Assembly (NCBI GenBank): GCA_021796215.1
Contig: JAJYOK010000001.1
Coordinates: 186,001 to 250,000 of the forward strand
Source of the DNA: Bacteroidota bacterium
GTDB lineage: Bacteria; Bacteroidota; Ignavibacteria; UBA10030; UBA8401
Reading direction: 5' to 3'
Length of the DNA: 64,000 nt
This document shows positions 38,301 to 48,800 of this stretch, piece by piece. The notes beneath the pieces were generated by a model, which made no database searches, had not been told where the DNA came from, and saw only the letters and a list, made by a program, of their open reading frames with translations. The stretch's first letter is position 1. Each line of letters begins with the position of its first letter. A program made the position numbers and the translations under genes.

Positions 38301-38465
38301 CTGCGGCTTGAATCGTATTCGTTCTATGCATATCCTACAAGAATTTTCTTCAACGGAACATACGGCTTTGATTCGTTCACGTTTGTCAACAGCTATGCGA
38401 ATGCAAGGTACGGCAAGGAGTGGAGGTTTTATTTCGGCGTGCTGTTCGGTTTTGATATTGACTGA
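35367..38465 (+). CDS. zinc peptidase / beta-propeller / outer-membrane barrel fusion
   Basis: A 1032-residue protein with three parts. After a signal peptide (1-22, FSALAQ), residues 30-290 form a gluzincin of the peptidase MA type: TPHFYVNYHSGEE, zinc motif HEFTH (125-129) and the third ligand Glu185 in WFAEGVAQY. Residues 310-570 are TolB-like propeller blades (FSPDGKEIAYTSNKEED, WSPDGKKIYYSK, SVSPDGKEIAYATEADG). Residues 640-1032 read as an outer-membrane barrel with an Omp85/BamA-like end: GGLAGMKGYPFYAIGGNEIATANLTYRFPLW and DKLYASVHYDFGDAW. The zinc ligands are all present, so it should be active. The model is a surface- or periplasm-facing protease tethered to its own barrel. It has no sorting domain, in keeping with being a membrane protein. 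Confidence 0.8.
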   Translation: MRITFFYIFTFVFITAFSALAQDGDFTHPELQWYTIETPHFYVNYHSGEERTAKVIAKVAEDIYGPVTSLYHHQPDQKVSIVVKDYDDYSNGGAYFYDNKIEIWAPALDFDLRGTHDWLRNVVTHEFTHIVQIQTSMKFGRHVPGIYFQWLGYEAERRQDVLYGYPNVIVSYPISGFLVPSWFAEGVAQYNRPELGYDSWDSHRDMILRMYALNNNMLTWDEMSVFGKTSLGNESSYNAGFALVKYISETYGEDALRRIAKNLSRLTEISIGDAIERAVGKSGREVYNEWKEHITAEYKRRTEPILQHKVEGNEIASVGFGNFYPAFSPDGKEIAYTSNKEEDYFGLSSIYVYDVVTKTEKELIDKVHSSLSWSPDGKKIYYSKISRDNPYWSGYSDVYVCDIATGEETRLTHAARAINPSVSPDGKEIAYATEADGTMNICVVDADGNNIRQLTHFTEGEQVFTPKWSPDGSSIVFGYATRDAQDVARVSVADDAFEDLIPGDDDSRNPVYSPDGKRIFFVSDRTGIFNVYSYDVATKAIQQITNVIGGAFMPTVNQSGNIAYASYTSTGFKIALLKNAAPQEFAGNEYLPPKSRPLASLSDTAVENQFDWNKLRAFDDTKLPDDSSRSYRNIFSSLSVIPLIRVDNYNTKNKGLDDIKLGGYFLSSDMLDKYSIFGGAAINRELERDIFFTFEYRDRILGLWKLGWSPSVSFEVYNITRNSTGSFDIFTNRPVNINLGITYGLLEFDLLFKQHLFMPSDLLTYGASYSRYSTDVSSFVIPGDANYQPIDVPGSSDLYFKGTDLSLQYQFEAIHPSRDADINPVGMKFNFRYDYELNRFNATGEYEASENGLNPKLDPFDFHRAELHLDTHFQLPGWKHTLSLSLRGGTIFGPEVPDFFDFYAGGLAGMKGYPFYAIGGNEIATANLTYRFPLWQNIDARFLQLYFDKLYASVHYDFGDAWTGNPAIRNFKKDAGFELRLESYSFYAYPTRIFFNGTYGFDSFTFVNSYANARYGKEWRFYFGVLFGFDID

Positions 38466-38532
38466 AATTGATTTGCCGCAGAGGCGCTGAGGGCACAGAG
38501 AATTTAAGAATGAAGAAGAAAAGGAGACTATT

Positions 38533-39420
38533 ATGAAAACGCTCGGAATTTTTTTATTGTTTCCTGTCGTCGTTTTTGCCGGCGAGCATTCTCTGACCGG
38601 GAATGCGAGAGTAGATCTGCTTTTTGTTTCCGCGCAGCAACTTGATTCTTCGCAAACATCTCAGCCAACGATTCAGGGCGCGAGCGCAGAGATGAAGAAA
38701 CCGCTCTTAGCTGCGGCGATGTCTCTTGTTGTGCCGGGCGGAGGCGAATTTTACTCGGGGAGTTACGTTAAGAGCGCAATTTTTTTCTCCGCTGAAGTTG
38801 CCGCTATTGCAGTTGCACTTACATACAATTCACAAGCGAATTCGAAAACAAACCAGTTTGAAGCGTACGCGAATGCACACTGGAGCGCCGTGCGGTACGC
38901 GAAATGGATTGTGAACCATGGCGTTAACGATTACGGACCGACAAGCCCCGCCCCAACTCCCACAGATTATAATGCCATCGCCAATCATGATTTTTCAACA
39001 ATCAACGCGTGGGAAAGCGGTTCTCATTCCGAAGGATTCACGCATCTGCTTCCTAAGTATGGCGAACAGCAGTATTATGAATTGATCGGAAAATATGACC
39101 AATACAAATTCGGATGGGATACATATCCTCAGGATGCGAATGGCGTTCCGGTATCGGATGGCAACGATTACTATGGCATGGTACCTCAGCAGATGTTGAA
39201 TTACGACGCTGACAGAGGGAAGGCAAATAACTATTATTATATTGCAGGAATCGCAACAGGAGTCGTTGTTGTAAATCATGTGCTGAGTGCGCTTGATGCT
39301 GCGTTATCAGCAGCGTCACATAATAGAACAATTGAAACGCGGGTAGGAATGCGATTACAAAATATTGATGGCAATACAAGTGAGTTGGTGCCTGAATTCC
39401 ATCTGTCACTGAATTTTTAA
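38533..39420 (+). CDS. DUF5683-like exported/membrane protein
   Basis: A 295-residue protein with a signal peptide (1-16, VVVFAG). Residues 55-95, KKPLLAAAMSLVVPGGGEFYSGSYVKSAIFFSAEVAAIAVAL, have the proline-glycine turn and membrane segment typical of DUF5683-type proteins, and a second hydrophobic stretch occurs near 240-265 (YYIAGIATGVVVVNHVLSALDAALSA). It ends in beta strands. Function is unknown. A ribosome binding site AAAGGAG is 8 bases before the ATG. Its position after the T9SS-related genes suggests envelope work, nothing more. The preceding gap contains a GCAGAGGCGCTGAGG-type sequence. Confidence 0.65.
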   Translation: MKTLGIFLLFPVVVFAGEHSLTGNARVDLLFVSAQQLDSSQTSQPTIQGASAEMKKPLLAAAMSLVVPGGGEFYSGSYVKSAIFFSAEVAAIAVALTYNSQANSKTNQFEAYANAHWSAVRYAKWIVNHGVNDYGPTSPAPTPTDYNAIANHDFSTINAWESGSHSEGFTHLLPKYGEQQYYELIGKYDQYKFGWDTYPQDANGVPVSDGNDYYGMVPQQMLNYDADRGKANNYYYIAGIATGVVVVNHVLSALDAALSAASHNRTIETRVGMRLQNIDGNTSELVPEFHLSLNF

Positions 39421-39464
39421 GTAAAGAGATGGGATCCACTTTCAAGGTGAAGCCCATCTTGTTT

Positions 39465-40550
39465 CTATTTCTCCACGCGGATAATATTTACCACGCCGCC
39501 GGCAAAGAAAATAATATTGGCAAGCCACGCAGTGAGCATCGGATTAAGATCTCCGTTATAACCGAACACTTCGCTCATTTTCATAAAAGCAAGATAGACA
39601 AAACAGACTGCAACTGAAATTCCAAATTGCACCGCAAGCCCTCCCCGTCTTTTTCCGTATGAGAATGGAACTCCGAACAACACTACAATAAAGCTTGCAA
39701 AAGGGAAAGAGATCTTGTTGTAGAAGTCCACTGACCACCGCGCAACATCATTGCCGGCGCGCTGCTGGTTGGCAATAAATTGTTTCAGCTCGAAGTAATT
39801 CATCTCGTCCGGTTTGTCCTGCTTCTTCACAATGTCTGTCGGAGCGAAGTGAAGTCCATCGAGCGGCAGCGTTGAAAACGGGTGAAGCGTTTCTTTGTTG
39901 TCCGCAAAAACGCGCTCCACACCATTGACAAGAATCCACGATTTTGTTCCAGTGTCCCATCGGATTTGGCGGGCGTCGTACCTATCAGCGAGGCTGATGA
40001 GATTCGTGTCGCTGAAATCCTGCACGGAAACACGCGTACCCAAATTTGCCCTGCCATCGAAAAAGCTGATATAGACAATACGCTTCGGACCGTCCTGTAA
40101 ATAAATATTCGAGCGAGATGTAATTTCTAAATCCTGCTGCAAGTACACTTGCTCAATCTGGTATTTGTGCTGATTGGCGTACGGCACAACCCATCCGTTG
40201 AAATAGACCGACACAACGCTGATGGTGAATGCGAGAATCAACATCGGTGCCATGTAGCGGTACATGCTCACGCCGCTTGCTTTGATTGCTGTCAGCTCAT
40301 TGTTGTTTGAGAGTCTTCCGGTTGTGAACAGGCTCGAAAGCAAAACACCGACCGGCGTCATCAGCTTAATAATTTCAGGTGTGAATGCGATGTAATATTG
40401 CAGGATGACCATGAAGTCAGCTTTTCGGTCAAGGAAGTCGTCCAGCTTTTCCATCAAATCAATGATGACAAAAATAGCGGTGAAAGCGATCAAACCGAAG
40501 AGCGCTGTAAGCAGGAATTGCTTTGTGACAAGACGGTCAATTATTTTCAT
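39465..40550 (-). CDS. lptG: LptF/LptG-family permease (LptG-like)
   Basis: A 361-residue inner-membrane subunit of the lipopolysaccharide exporter LptB2FG, which pulls LPS from the inner membrane to the LptC-A-D bridge. Typical features: IIDRLVTKQFLLTALFG at the N-terminus, ELTAIKASGVSMYRYMAPML near 80-100 (coupling helix region), a periplasmic beta-jellyroll domain at about 120-260, and three C-terminal membrane helices. It pairs with the permease gene at 41277; a transposase gene has inserted between them. Confidence 0.9.
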   Translation of the reverse strand: MKIIDRLVTKQFLLTALFGLIAFTAIFVIIDLMEKLDDFLDRKADFMVILQYYIAFTPEIIKLMTPVGVLLSSLFTTGRLSNNNELTAIKASGVSMYRYMAPMLILAFTISVVSVYFNGWVVPYANQHKYQIEQVYLQQDLEITSRSNIYLQDGPKRIVYISFFDGRANLGTRVSVQDFSDTNLISLADRYDARQIRWDTGTKSWILVNGVERVFADNKETLHPFSTLPLDGLHFAPTDIVKKQDKPDEMNYFELKQFIANQQRAGNDVARWSVDFYNKISFPFASFIVVLFGVPFSYGKRRGGLAVQFGISVAVCFVYLAFMKMSEVFGYNGDLNPMLTAWLANIIFFAGGVVNIIRVEK

Positions 40551-40645
40551 TGCGTGGAATTGTGATTAAAATGTTCAATTATCAATTTTCTATCTTTTGA
40601 GTTTCTGATAAAGCAGAATTGAAGAACCTTATCTGTTATTCTTTT

Positions 40646-41210
40646 AACCTTAGTAATTGCCACATTTCCTCAACACTCAACCTTATTACCTTATTTCTTT
40701 AGACGCAATGCTTTTTTCGTAAAATTTCATAAACGATTCATATTCCTCCTTAAAGCCTACTTTTCGATGGTGATTCGGCTGGTTAAGGATGTATTTACAA
40801 ACTCTGTCAACATCTGCCTTTGAGACGGAAAAAGCAGCCGCTGAGTCTTGCCATGCAAACCGCCCGGCACAAAGTTTAATTTCGTTGATAAATCGTTCCG
40901 AACTTTCAGCGATAATTGTCGCCAGGTCTTCTTCTGAAATTGCTGGAGAGCGTGATACAAGAAAATGAACATGTTCTGGATTTGCATAGATTGCGTACAT
41001 TTTAGAGTCGTTGTTGTTTACTATCCCGGTAATGTATTTTTCAATTCGTACTCTGTGTTTTTCAAGAATAGCGGGGAAGCGATTCAATGTTATGAAAATA
41101 AAGTGGGTATACAAGTTGTTGTATTTTATTTTCATTTTCATTTGCCTCTTGATTTTGTTCATAAGGTAATAAGGTTGAAAGATTGTTTAGCAGTCTCTGT
41201 TACTAAGGTT
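40646..41210. mobile_element. solo tyrosine-transposase unit with flanking inverted repeats
   Basis: AACCTTAGTAA (40646-40656) and CAACCTTATTACCTTAT (40678-40694) on the left are matched in inverted order by ATAAGGTAATAAGGTTG (41161-41177) and TTACTAAGGTT (41200-41210), all perfect. The inner 17-bp arms overlap both the start and the stop codons of the transposase ORF. This resembles a REP-associated tyrosine transposase (RAYT) flanked by its own repeats. The unit sits between the two LPS permease genes. Confidence 0.75.
40686..41162 (-). CDS. REP-associated / IS200-like tyrosine transposase
   Basis: A 158-residue Y1 HUH transposase. NLYTHFIFITLNRFPAIL opens the domain; the metal-binding HUH motif is HVHFLVS near residue 65; and FAWQDSAAAFSVSKADVDRVCKYILNQPNHHRK contains the catalytic Tyr. 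The HHRKVGFKEEYESFM ending is common in this branch. The enzyme works on single-stranded DNA with a tyrosine-DNA intermediate. The ATG lies in the right-hand inverted repeat; internal starts at Met8 or Met10 are possible. No second ORF (TnpB) is present. It looks intact. Confidence 0.88.
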   Translation of the reverse strand: MNKIKRQMKMKIKYNNLYTHFIFITLNRFPAILEKHRVRIEKYITGIVNNNDSKMYAIYANPEHVHFLVSRSPAISEEDLATIIAESSERFINEIKLCAGRFAWQDSAAAFSVSKADVDRVCKYILNQPNHHRKVGFKEEYESFMKFYEKSIASKEIR

Positions 41211-41276
41211 TTACTCTTTATGTTTGTTGTTATGTCTATATGAAACTAAATTGAAGCGAAGAGCGCAGAGAATTGT

Positions 41277-42686
41277 TTATTGTACATTTTGGCGCTGAGT
41301 AATTTTCCGGCGGGAGAAAAAGCTTTTCAGTCGTTTCCACCAATCGAACTGCATCTCGATATTTCCATGTGCCATACGGATGGTGAGAACAATCCCAAGA
41401 ATGCCGATCACAATGTTTGCAATCCACATTCCTAACCACGGTTGAATAAATTCTCGGTCGGCAAGTTTTTCGCCGCCAATAAGCGATGCCCAGTACATGA
41501 GAAAGAAACCAAGGCTGAGCGAGCCGGCCATACCGAAGCCGCCGCGCCGCGTCATCACACCTAACGGTGCACCGATGAGAACGAAGACAAGGCATGCGAC
41601 GGGAATCGAATATTTTTTGTGAATCTCAACCATGTACTGGCGAATGTTGGTATCTTTGTCACGCAGACTGAAATATTCCATATCGAGCATATTGCGAAAC
41701 ATCATCAGGCGGCTGCCGATGGATGTGTAGAGATTGATCTGGTTCCATGCGGCAATGTCCGGCGATTTCGGCGATACAGAACCGAGAAGAAGCTCATCAG
41801 CTAACTCTTCATTCAAGCGGTGGATGTGCTTTTCGATTTTTGCTTTCTCTGTGCGAAGACTGTCTACGATGTAGCGCATCATGCCGGCGCTCAGTTCGCG
41901 CTGCCCGCGGCTGAACGCATTTTCTGATGAGCGTTCAAAATCGAATCCTTCTGCTTTGGTCACAAGCCTTTGCCGCTGAAATTTGATGATCCGGTACGAT
42001 TGAAAATCTGTTGTGTTCAATTGATGAATTTCTCCGTCGTAGAGATCCATAATCAAATTCCGGTAATCCGGAGAAAAAGAAAGGACGCCGTGCCTCGCTG
42101 AGATCATCACATTTTTATTCGGATCGGTGTCGTCATAGATAATAACACCTTCGAGATTATTCGAGTTGGCAAATGTTTTCCGTACAAGAATACTGTAGCC
42201 GGGCAAATCCTGCGAGAAAAGTCCCGGCACCAAAGTGAATGTTGGTTTTTTCCGGCGGATGTCCATCATTAATGTTTTCAGCCGATGATTTGCTTCTGGG
42301 AGCACCTTGTTATTAAATTCCACCATCGCATATGTGACAACGAGCGCGGCGATAAGTGCCGGCACCATCATTCTGTAAAGGCTGATGCCGCCGGCTTTCA
42401 TAGCGGTAATTTCACTGTTTGAGCTTAACCCGCCGAACGCCATCAGCGTTGCGACGAGCACTGCCATGGGCACTGCAAGGACGACCATCCACGCGAGATT
42501 GAGAATTACCAATTCAATAATGACCGCGCCGCTTAATCCTTTGCCGACGAGCTGGTCCATAAATTTCATAACAAATTGAAGAATGAACAGGAACATTGTA
42601 ACACAGAAAGCCCCAATAAACGGTGCGACATGAGCGCGGAGAATATGCCGGAAAACAATCATGATTGAATATACAAACACAGCCAC
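41277..42686 (-). CDS. lptF: LptF/LptG-family permease (LptF-like)
   Basis: A 469-residue LPS export permease. After the N-terminal helices comes SSNSEITAMKAGGISLYRMMVPAL (about 90-115), the family coupling-helix segment, then NNKVLPEANHRLKTLMMDI, a periplasmic domain with an added helical insert (about 260-350, SLRTEKAKIEKHIHRLNEEL), and VFVLIGAPLGVMTRRGGFGMAGSLSLGF near the C-terminus. The predicted start is GTG with only a weak GGAAAA before it; the ATG eight codons downstream (42662) is an alternative. It is upstream of the transposase and lptG on the same strand. Confidence 0.88.
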   Translation of the reverse strand: MAVFVYSIMIVFRHILRAHVAPFIGAFCVTMFLFILQFVMKFMDQLVGKGLSGAVIIELVILNLAWMVVLAVPMAVLVATLMAFGGLSSNSEITAMKAGGISLYRMMVPALIAALVVTYAMVEFNNKVLPEANHRLKTLMMDIRRKKPTFTLVPGLFSQDLPGYSILVRKTFANSNNLEGVIIYDDTDPNKNVMISARHGVLSFSPDYRNLIMDLYDGEIHQLNTTDFQSYRIIKFQRQRLVTKAEGFDFERSSENAFSRGQRELSAGMMRYIVDSLRTEKAKIEKHIHRLNEELADELLLGSVSPKSPDIAAWNQINLYTSIGSRLMMFRNMLDMEYFSLRDKDTNIRQYMVEIHKKYSIPVACLVFVLIGAPLGVMTRRGGFGMAGSLSLGFFLMYWASLIGGEKLADREFIQPWLGMWIANIVIGILGIVLTIRMAHGNIEMQFDWWKRLKSFFSRRKITQRQNVQ

Positions 42687-42843
42687 TTTTTTCCAACGAA
42701 AGGGTGTTGCAATTCTTTCTTCTTTTTTCTACATTTATGACAACATTTCAAAGCATCCTACGACAATTTGGAGAACAGTCAGCAGATTTGATACGTGCTT
42801 TTCGGTAAGATGAGTGACAGCACATTTTGAAATTACAGTGTGA

Positions 42844-45800
42844 GTGCATTCACAAATTTTCCGCACGTCCCGGCAAGTCGGGATGGTTTTCAACTTAACG
42901 CGGTTGACTGTTTTCTCAATCCTTCTAGTGATATTTCGTATTCCGACATTCTTCCGACAAGATTTTCCTGCTCGATGGAATCATCAGGCAGGCAAGCGCT
43001 TCTTTTTCATCCTCACAATAGCCGGAGTGTGCGTTCTCGGCTTCTCATTTGAGCCGGATGAACCTTCTATGGCTTTCCTGGCGGATGCCTCTGCGTCGGC
43101 TGCTGTAAGTTCATCTCCATTTATCTTCAGCGATGCAGCTTCTGCCGAACAGGATTCGTTCCCGCAAGCCGGAGGACTTTCTCGTCGTGCGCTTGCTCGG
43201 CTCAACGGCGCAGGAGCCGACACAACCACTTTCTTCGGAGTTGATACGGCAGCATTGAGGCGTGCAGCATTGATGCCGCGTGATTCGACTGCGCGGCTTG
43301 CACAATTTTTGTATCATCGGGAAGATTCGCCGGTCGTTTCGCTTTTCCAGCCGCACACGTACTCGCTTTTCCTGAAACCGCCGGCTGTTCTCATGCATAC
43401 TGTGGAATTGGATTCGACAGGCCAGTTCGTCATCATTCGTGAAATGGTGGATGGCAAAGACGTAAAAATTCCGCTGAAAGTTCCGCTCAAAGAATATATT
43501 GAGAAGAGATTATTATTCGAACAGCAGCGATATTTTGCAGATCAGGTTTATAAGTATGAAGGAATAAAGAAGCGCGATGAGTTGGGTGAACTGTTAGGCT
43601 CATTCACCAATATTGATATCCCGATTCCCGCCAATCCGGTTTTCAGCATTTTCGGTCCGCCGCACATTAACCTTCACATTTCCGGTGCGGTTGATATTAC
43701 GGCGGCATTTCGCAACACGGTAACCGACCAATCTACATTGTCGGCGCTCGGCAATTCACGCAATGAGCCGGATTTCAAACAAGATGTGCAGATCAATATC
43801 AATGGTACAATCGGCGACAAGTTGAATATTCTCGCCGACTGGAACACGCAGCGCACGTTTGAGTATGAAAACCAACTGCACATCAAATACACTGGTTACG
43901 AGGATGAAATTGTTCAAAGCGTAGAAGCCGGCAACGTTTCGCTTGCGACCAATTCACAATTCATCTCGCCGAGCGCAGCGCTCTTCGGCATTAAAACGCA
44001 AATGAAATTCGGTCCGTTGACGCTCGTTTCCATCGCGTCGCAAAAGAAGGGGCAAATCAAAGATTTGACGGTTTCCGGTGGAACGACAACTGTGCCGTTC
44101 GAGATTCACGCCTATCAATATTCCCGCGATCATTATTTTCTTGATACGAGCTACATTCCATTATTCGAACAATACTATTCGGATGAGTCTCGTCCAACCG
44201 ATGCAAGCAAGCACATTTCGGATTGTGAAGTCTATGTTACCCACACGAATCTTGATCCTCAGAACTCTATACAAGCAACCGCGTATGCGTACCTTCCGGC
44301 TATTACAGATTCTGCTGCATACAACAAGTTCAAAGACCCAAATTTCCAGACTTCTCAGGAAGCAAGCGACCTGATCAATAATGGAGAACTTGCTGTCGGG
44401 CGCTGGGACAAGCTTGTGCCGGGGCAGGATTATGTTTTGCATGATTATACCGGTTACATTTCGTTGAACCGTTCTGTGCCGGACAATCAAGCCATTGCTG
44501 TAGCGTATCGTACGGACAGCGGACCGAATTCAGTGTACGGTGTGTTGTCAAGCGTGAAAAGTGTTCAGGATTCTATTATTGTGTTAAAGTTAATTCGCCC
44601 GGTCAATCTAATTCCACGATACCAAACCGCGTGGAAACTGATGCTGAAAAATATCTATTCCCTCGGAGGCAGGAATATCAAGCCGGATGGCTTTAAGCTC
44701 GACATTCAATATAAGATTCCGGGTCAAGACCCAATGTCGGAAATTAATGGAAATTATTTTCTGAAGATTTTCGGGTTTGATAATTTCAAATCTGATAATA
44801 CTCCCGGACAGGACAACACATTTGATTATCTTCCCGGTATTACCATTGATGAGACCCGTGGCGAAGTTATTTTTCCTTCGACGGAGCCGTTTAGAAAGAG
44901 TCTGATACAGTTTTTTGGCAGTGATACAGCAACATCTGACAGTTTGATTTATCCGGATGTTTATGACACACTGGCGAGCGCCGCGCAGAACAACACACAG
45001 CGTGATCGTTTTGTTATTACCGGACAAACGACAGCCGGAAGCTCGAATACGTATAATCTTGGTTTCAATATTGTTGAAGGAAGCGTGCAGGTTATTCTCA
45101 ACGGCGAACCGCAGAAATTGAACTCTGATTATACGGTTGATTACATTACCGGTCAGGTGATTATCAAGAATCAAGCGGCGCTGGTGCCCGGTGCGAATTT
45201 ACAAATCAAATATGAGCAGAACGATCTGTTCCAGCTTGCATCGAAAACATTGTTGGGTACACGCGGCGATTTAAATCTTTCCGATAAGACCGGTTTCGGT
45301 TTCACCGTGATGAATCTGAATCAGCAAACGCTCAGCGACAAAGTACGTTTAGGTGAAGAGCCAACCAATAATACCATCTTTGGAATTGACGGTCATACCT
45401 CGCTTGATTTACCGTTCCTTACCAAAGCGCTGGACGCCCTGCCGTTTGTTTCTACAAAAGCACTGTCGAATATCAATCTGCGCAGCGAAGCAGCATATAT
45501 GTCGCCGAATCCTAACACAAAGACGAGCCTTATTGCAAGCGATGGAGGAAAAGGTGTCGCGTACATAGACGATTTTGAAGGAGCAAAACGCACAATTCCG
45601 CTTGGAGACAATTACGGGCAATGGCACGATCTCAGTGTACCGGCTTATATTGATGGAGTGGATCCGATTACGGGCAACCCGATTCCAGACACAACGAAAA
45701 TATTTTCCAAGGCAAAAACGTATTGGTACAACCAGCTGCCATATAGCGGCGTAAGTGTAACCGATATATGGCCGGCGAAACAAGTAACTCAAGACCAGCA

Positions 45801-48800
45801 AAATGTAACGGTGTTGGATGTTCAGTACGATCCCCGTACGCGCGGGGAGTATAATTATTCCATGAATCTGAGCCGAAATTTTGGTTCTAATGCACCTGCT
45901 GATACTGTGAAAAAAAACTGGGGTGGAATGATGAAGCTTGTTTCTTCAGGTGTTGTGAATTTGGTGCAGGAAAATATCGGCTACATCGAATTGTGGGTTC
46001 AGTCGAATCCGGCTGTACTCGATTCAACAAAAAAGGTCTACATTGACCTTGGCGAAATCAGCGAGGATGTGATACCAAATCGCAAACTCGATAATAAAGA
46101 AGCGGGGACTGTTCAGACGGGGCTTGTGACGGCGGAGCGAGACTTAGGCTTGGATGGTGTGTCAGATGCAGATGAACGATCCGTGTATGCGCAATTTGTG
46201 GCTGCGAATCGTGACGCGTTTTCCGATATCGTTAATGATCCGGCAGGCGATGATTTTAGAACCAACACTAGCGAAGACTACCGTTTTGTCAATGGCACCG
46301 AAGGAAACATGAATAGTGAAATTGGCAGATTTCCGGATACGGAAGATTTGAACGGCAACAATTCGCTCGATTTGAACAACAGTTATTTCGAATATGAATT
46401 GAACCTTGACACCACTTCAGCAAATCCGCAGCGCGTCGGCGGCGGAAACAAAAGATGGTACGAGTATCGGATTCCTATTAATGAATTCATTCGCAAAGTT
46501 GGCTCTCCCGATCTTTCCGTCATTGAATTTGTGCGCGTCTGGTTCAAAGGATTTGATCAGCAGGAGTGGCTCCGCATTACGGAATTCAATCTTGTCGGCA
46601 ATCAATGGCAAGTGAATAACAAATCTGCTGCTGATACCACAATGTCAGTTAGTGTCGTCAGCATCGAAGATAATCCGCGAACGTACACCAGCCCGCCTGG
46701 CGTTGGCCGTGCCGTGGACAGAACGCAGACGGCGCAGTCATCGCAAACGATTTATCAAAACGAGCAGTCACTTTCGCTTGTTGTCAATGGACTTCAGGAT
46801 GGCGACAGCCGTCAGGCAATCAAATGGTTTACTTATAAGCCGCTTGACCTTTTCAGCTATCGCGTTCTGAGAATGTTCGTTCACGGTGATGAGGGACCGC
46901 CATATTCACCAAACAAACGTTTCTCAGATGATTCGAATAATCCCGATGCATATCTTTTCATCCGTTTCGGCTCCGATACGTTGAATTATTATGAATATCG
47001 TGAGCCAGTGCTGCCGGGATGGCATCCTGATAATACGATCAACATTCCGTTCACCGACCTCACGGCAATTAAACAAGGGCGTGATTCGACGAATCAAGTT
47101 ATAACTGTTGGAGTGCCAAACGGTCCACCCGGTTCAACGTACAGCGTGCTTGGAAACCCGACCCTGACAAATGTTTCATTTATTTCTGTCGGTATTTATA
47201 ATCCGCCGGGAAAAGGTGTGCAAGCATTAACCGGTGAAGTGTGGATTGATGAATTGCGTCTTGCCGATCCGGACAATACGCCGGGGTGGGCGTACAGCAT
47301 TTCGTCGCAGATTGCATTAGCTGATATCGGCAACCTGTCATTCAATTATCAACAGGTTGATCCGTTTTTCCATCAGCTTGAAAATCAATTTGGAAGCCGC
47401 ATTGACGGCAAAAGCTGGGGAGTGTCAGCGAATTTTTCATTGGAAAAATTTCTTCCATCGTCATGGACAGGAACATCGCTGCCCTTTAGTTACAACCATC
47501 AGGAATCGGTGAGCAAGCCGCGGTATTTACCAAGCTCGGATATTATTGTCACTCAAGCCGCTGATAGACAGCGACAGATTGTAACGCATAAAACAGGATC
47601 AGCCGCCGCCGGGAATGCTGCGGCAAACGATCTTATCCTGCAGTCGCAATCGCTTTCGACTACCAATACGTATGCGCTTCCCACAATTAAGTTCGTGTTT
47701 CCTTCAAACAAGTGGTACATCAGAGATATTTTGAATCAGTTGACCTACGGGTTCAATTACACGATTTCAACAATGCGCAATCCGACAACGGCGTATCAAG
47801 AGTCGTGGTCTTGGGCAGGACGAATGTCGTACGCATACCAAACGAGTCCTAATTTGTATCTTATGCCGTTTTCTCTTTTTGGAAACACAGGTATTATTTC
47901 GGATTTGAAAGACTTTCATCTTTATTACATTCCAATCACAAACATCGGTGCAAATCTTTCTGTTACTCGTTCGCAGACTCATCAGCTTTTGCGTTCACAA
48001 ATTCAGCAAAGCGCCCCGACACGCGGTTTCAGCGCAACCCGTTCAATGAACTTTAACTGGAAGCTGACGGAAAACGGCTATTTGAATCTTTCCGGTGATT
48101 ACTCGGTTGATATTGCCAGCACTCTTGCGCAGCTTGAAACAGACCAGTACAACCGTCAGCGTGCTTTCACCGACATGGTAGGCGACCTGTTTTTGAAGGA
48201 TCAATTCATCAACTTCGGACGCGATTATTCGTACAATCAGAATATTAATGTCAACACACGTCCGCGGTTTCCCGGATTTTTAGGATTGGATAAATATCTA
48301 ACGCTGTCATCACGATATTCCGTTTCGTATCGCTGGTCAAATAATCTTCAACAGGGAGATTTAGGAAAGGGAGCGGGATGGGGAAATAATATTTCGTTCT
48401 CAACGGATTTTAATTTAAAATCATTTGTTGATACGTGGTTCCCGGCTCTTCCTGCGACAACGGAGAATACGTTACCACAGCTCCCTCAACAACAATATCC
48501 GCCGCCTGAAGCGTCGCCGCGCGGCAGGCGTTCTGAAGGAGCGAATCCTGCCCAGCCGCCGCTGCCTGATACTACGCATCGTGCAATATCTGACACAACT
48601 CGGCCCGCTTTGAACGACACAACGAAGCTTGCTCAGCCGTTAGATACTGTTGCTGTGCCGGCTCCGCCGCCGAAGAAAAAAATTTCTCCCAAGGAAGCGT
48701 TGATTCAAATTGCGCGGCTATTTATTAAAACACCGCTTTTGGATTACGATAAAGTGAGTCTGACATTTACTCAGACGAATTCGTCGCAGAATCCCGGCAT

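Noticed and set aside
44608-45174. 188-aa ORF antisense to sprA
   Set aside because: Entirely inside sprA and without recognisable features.
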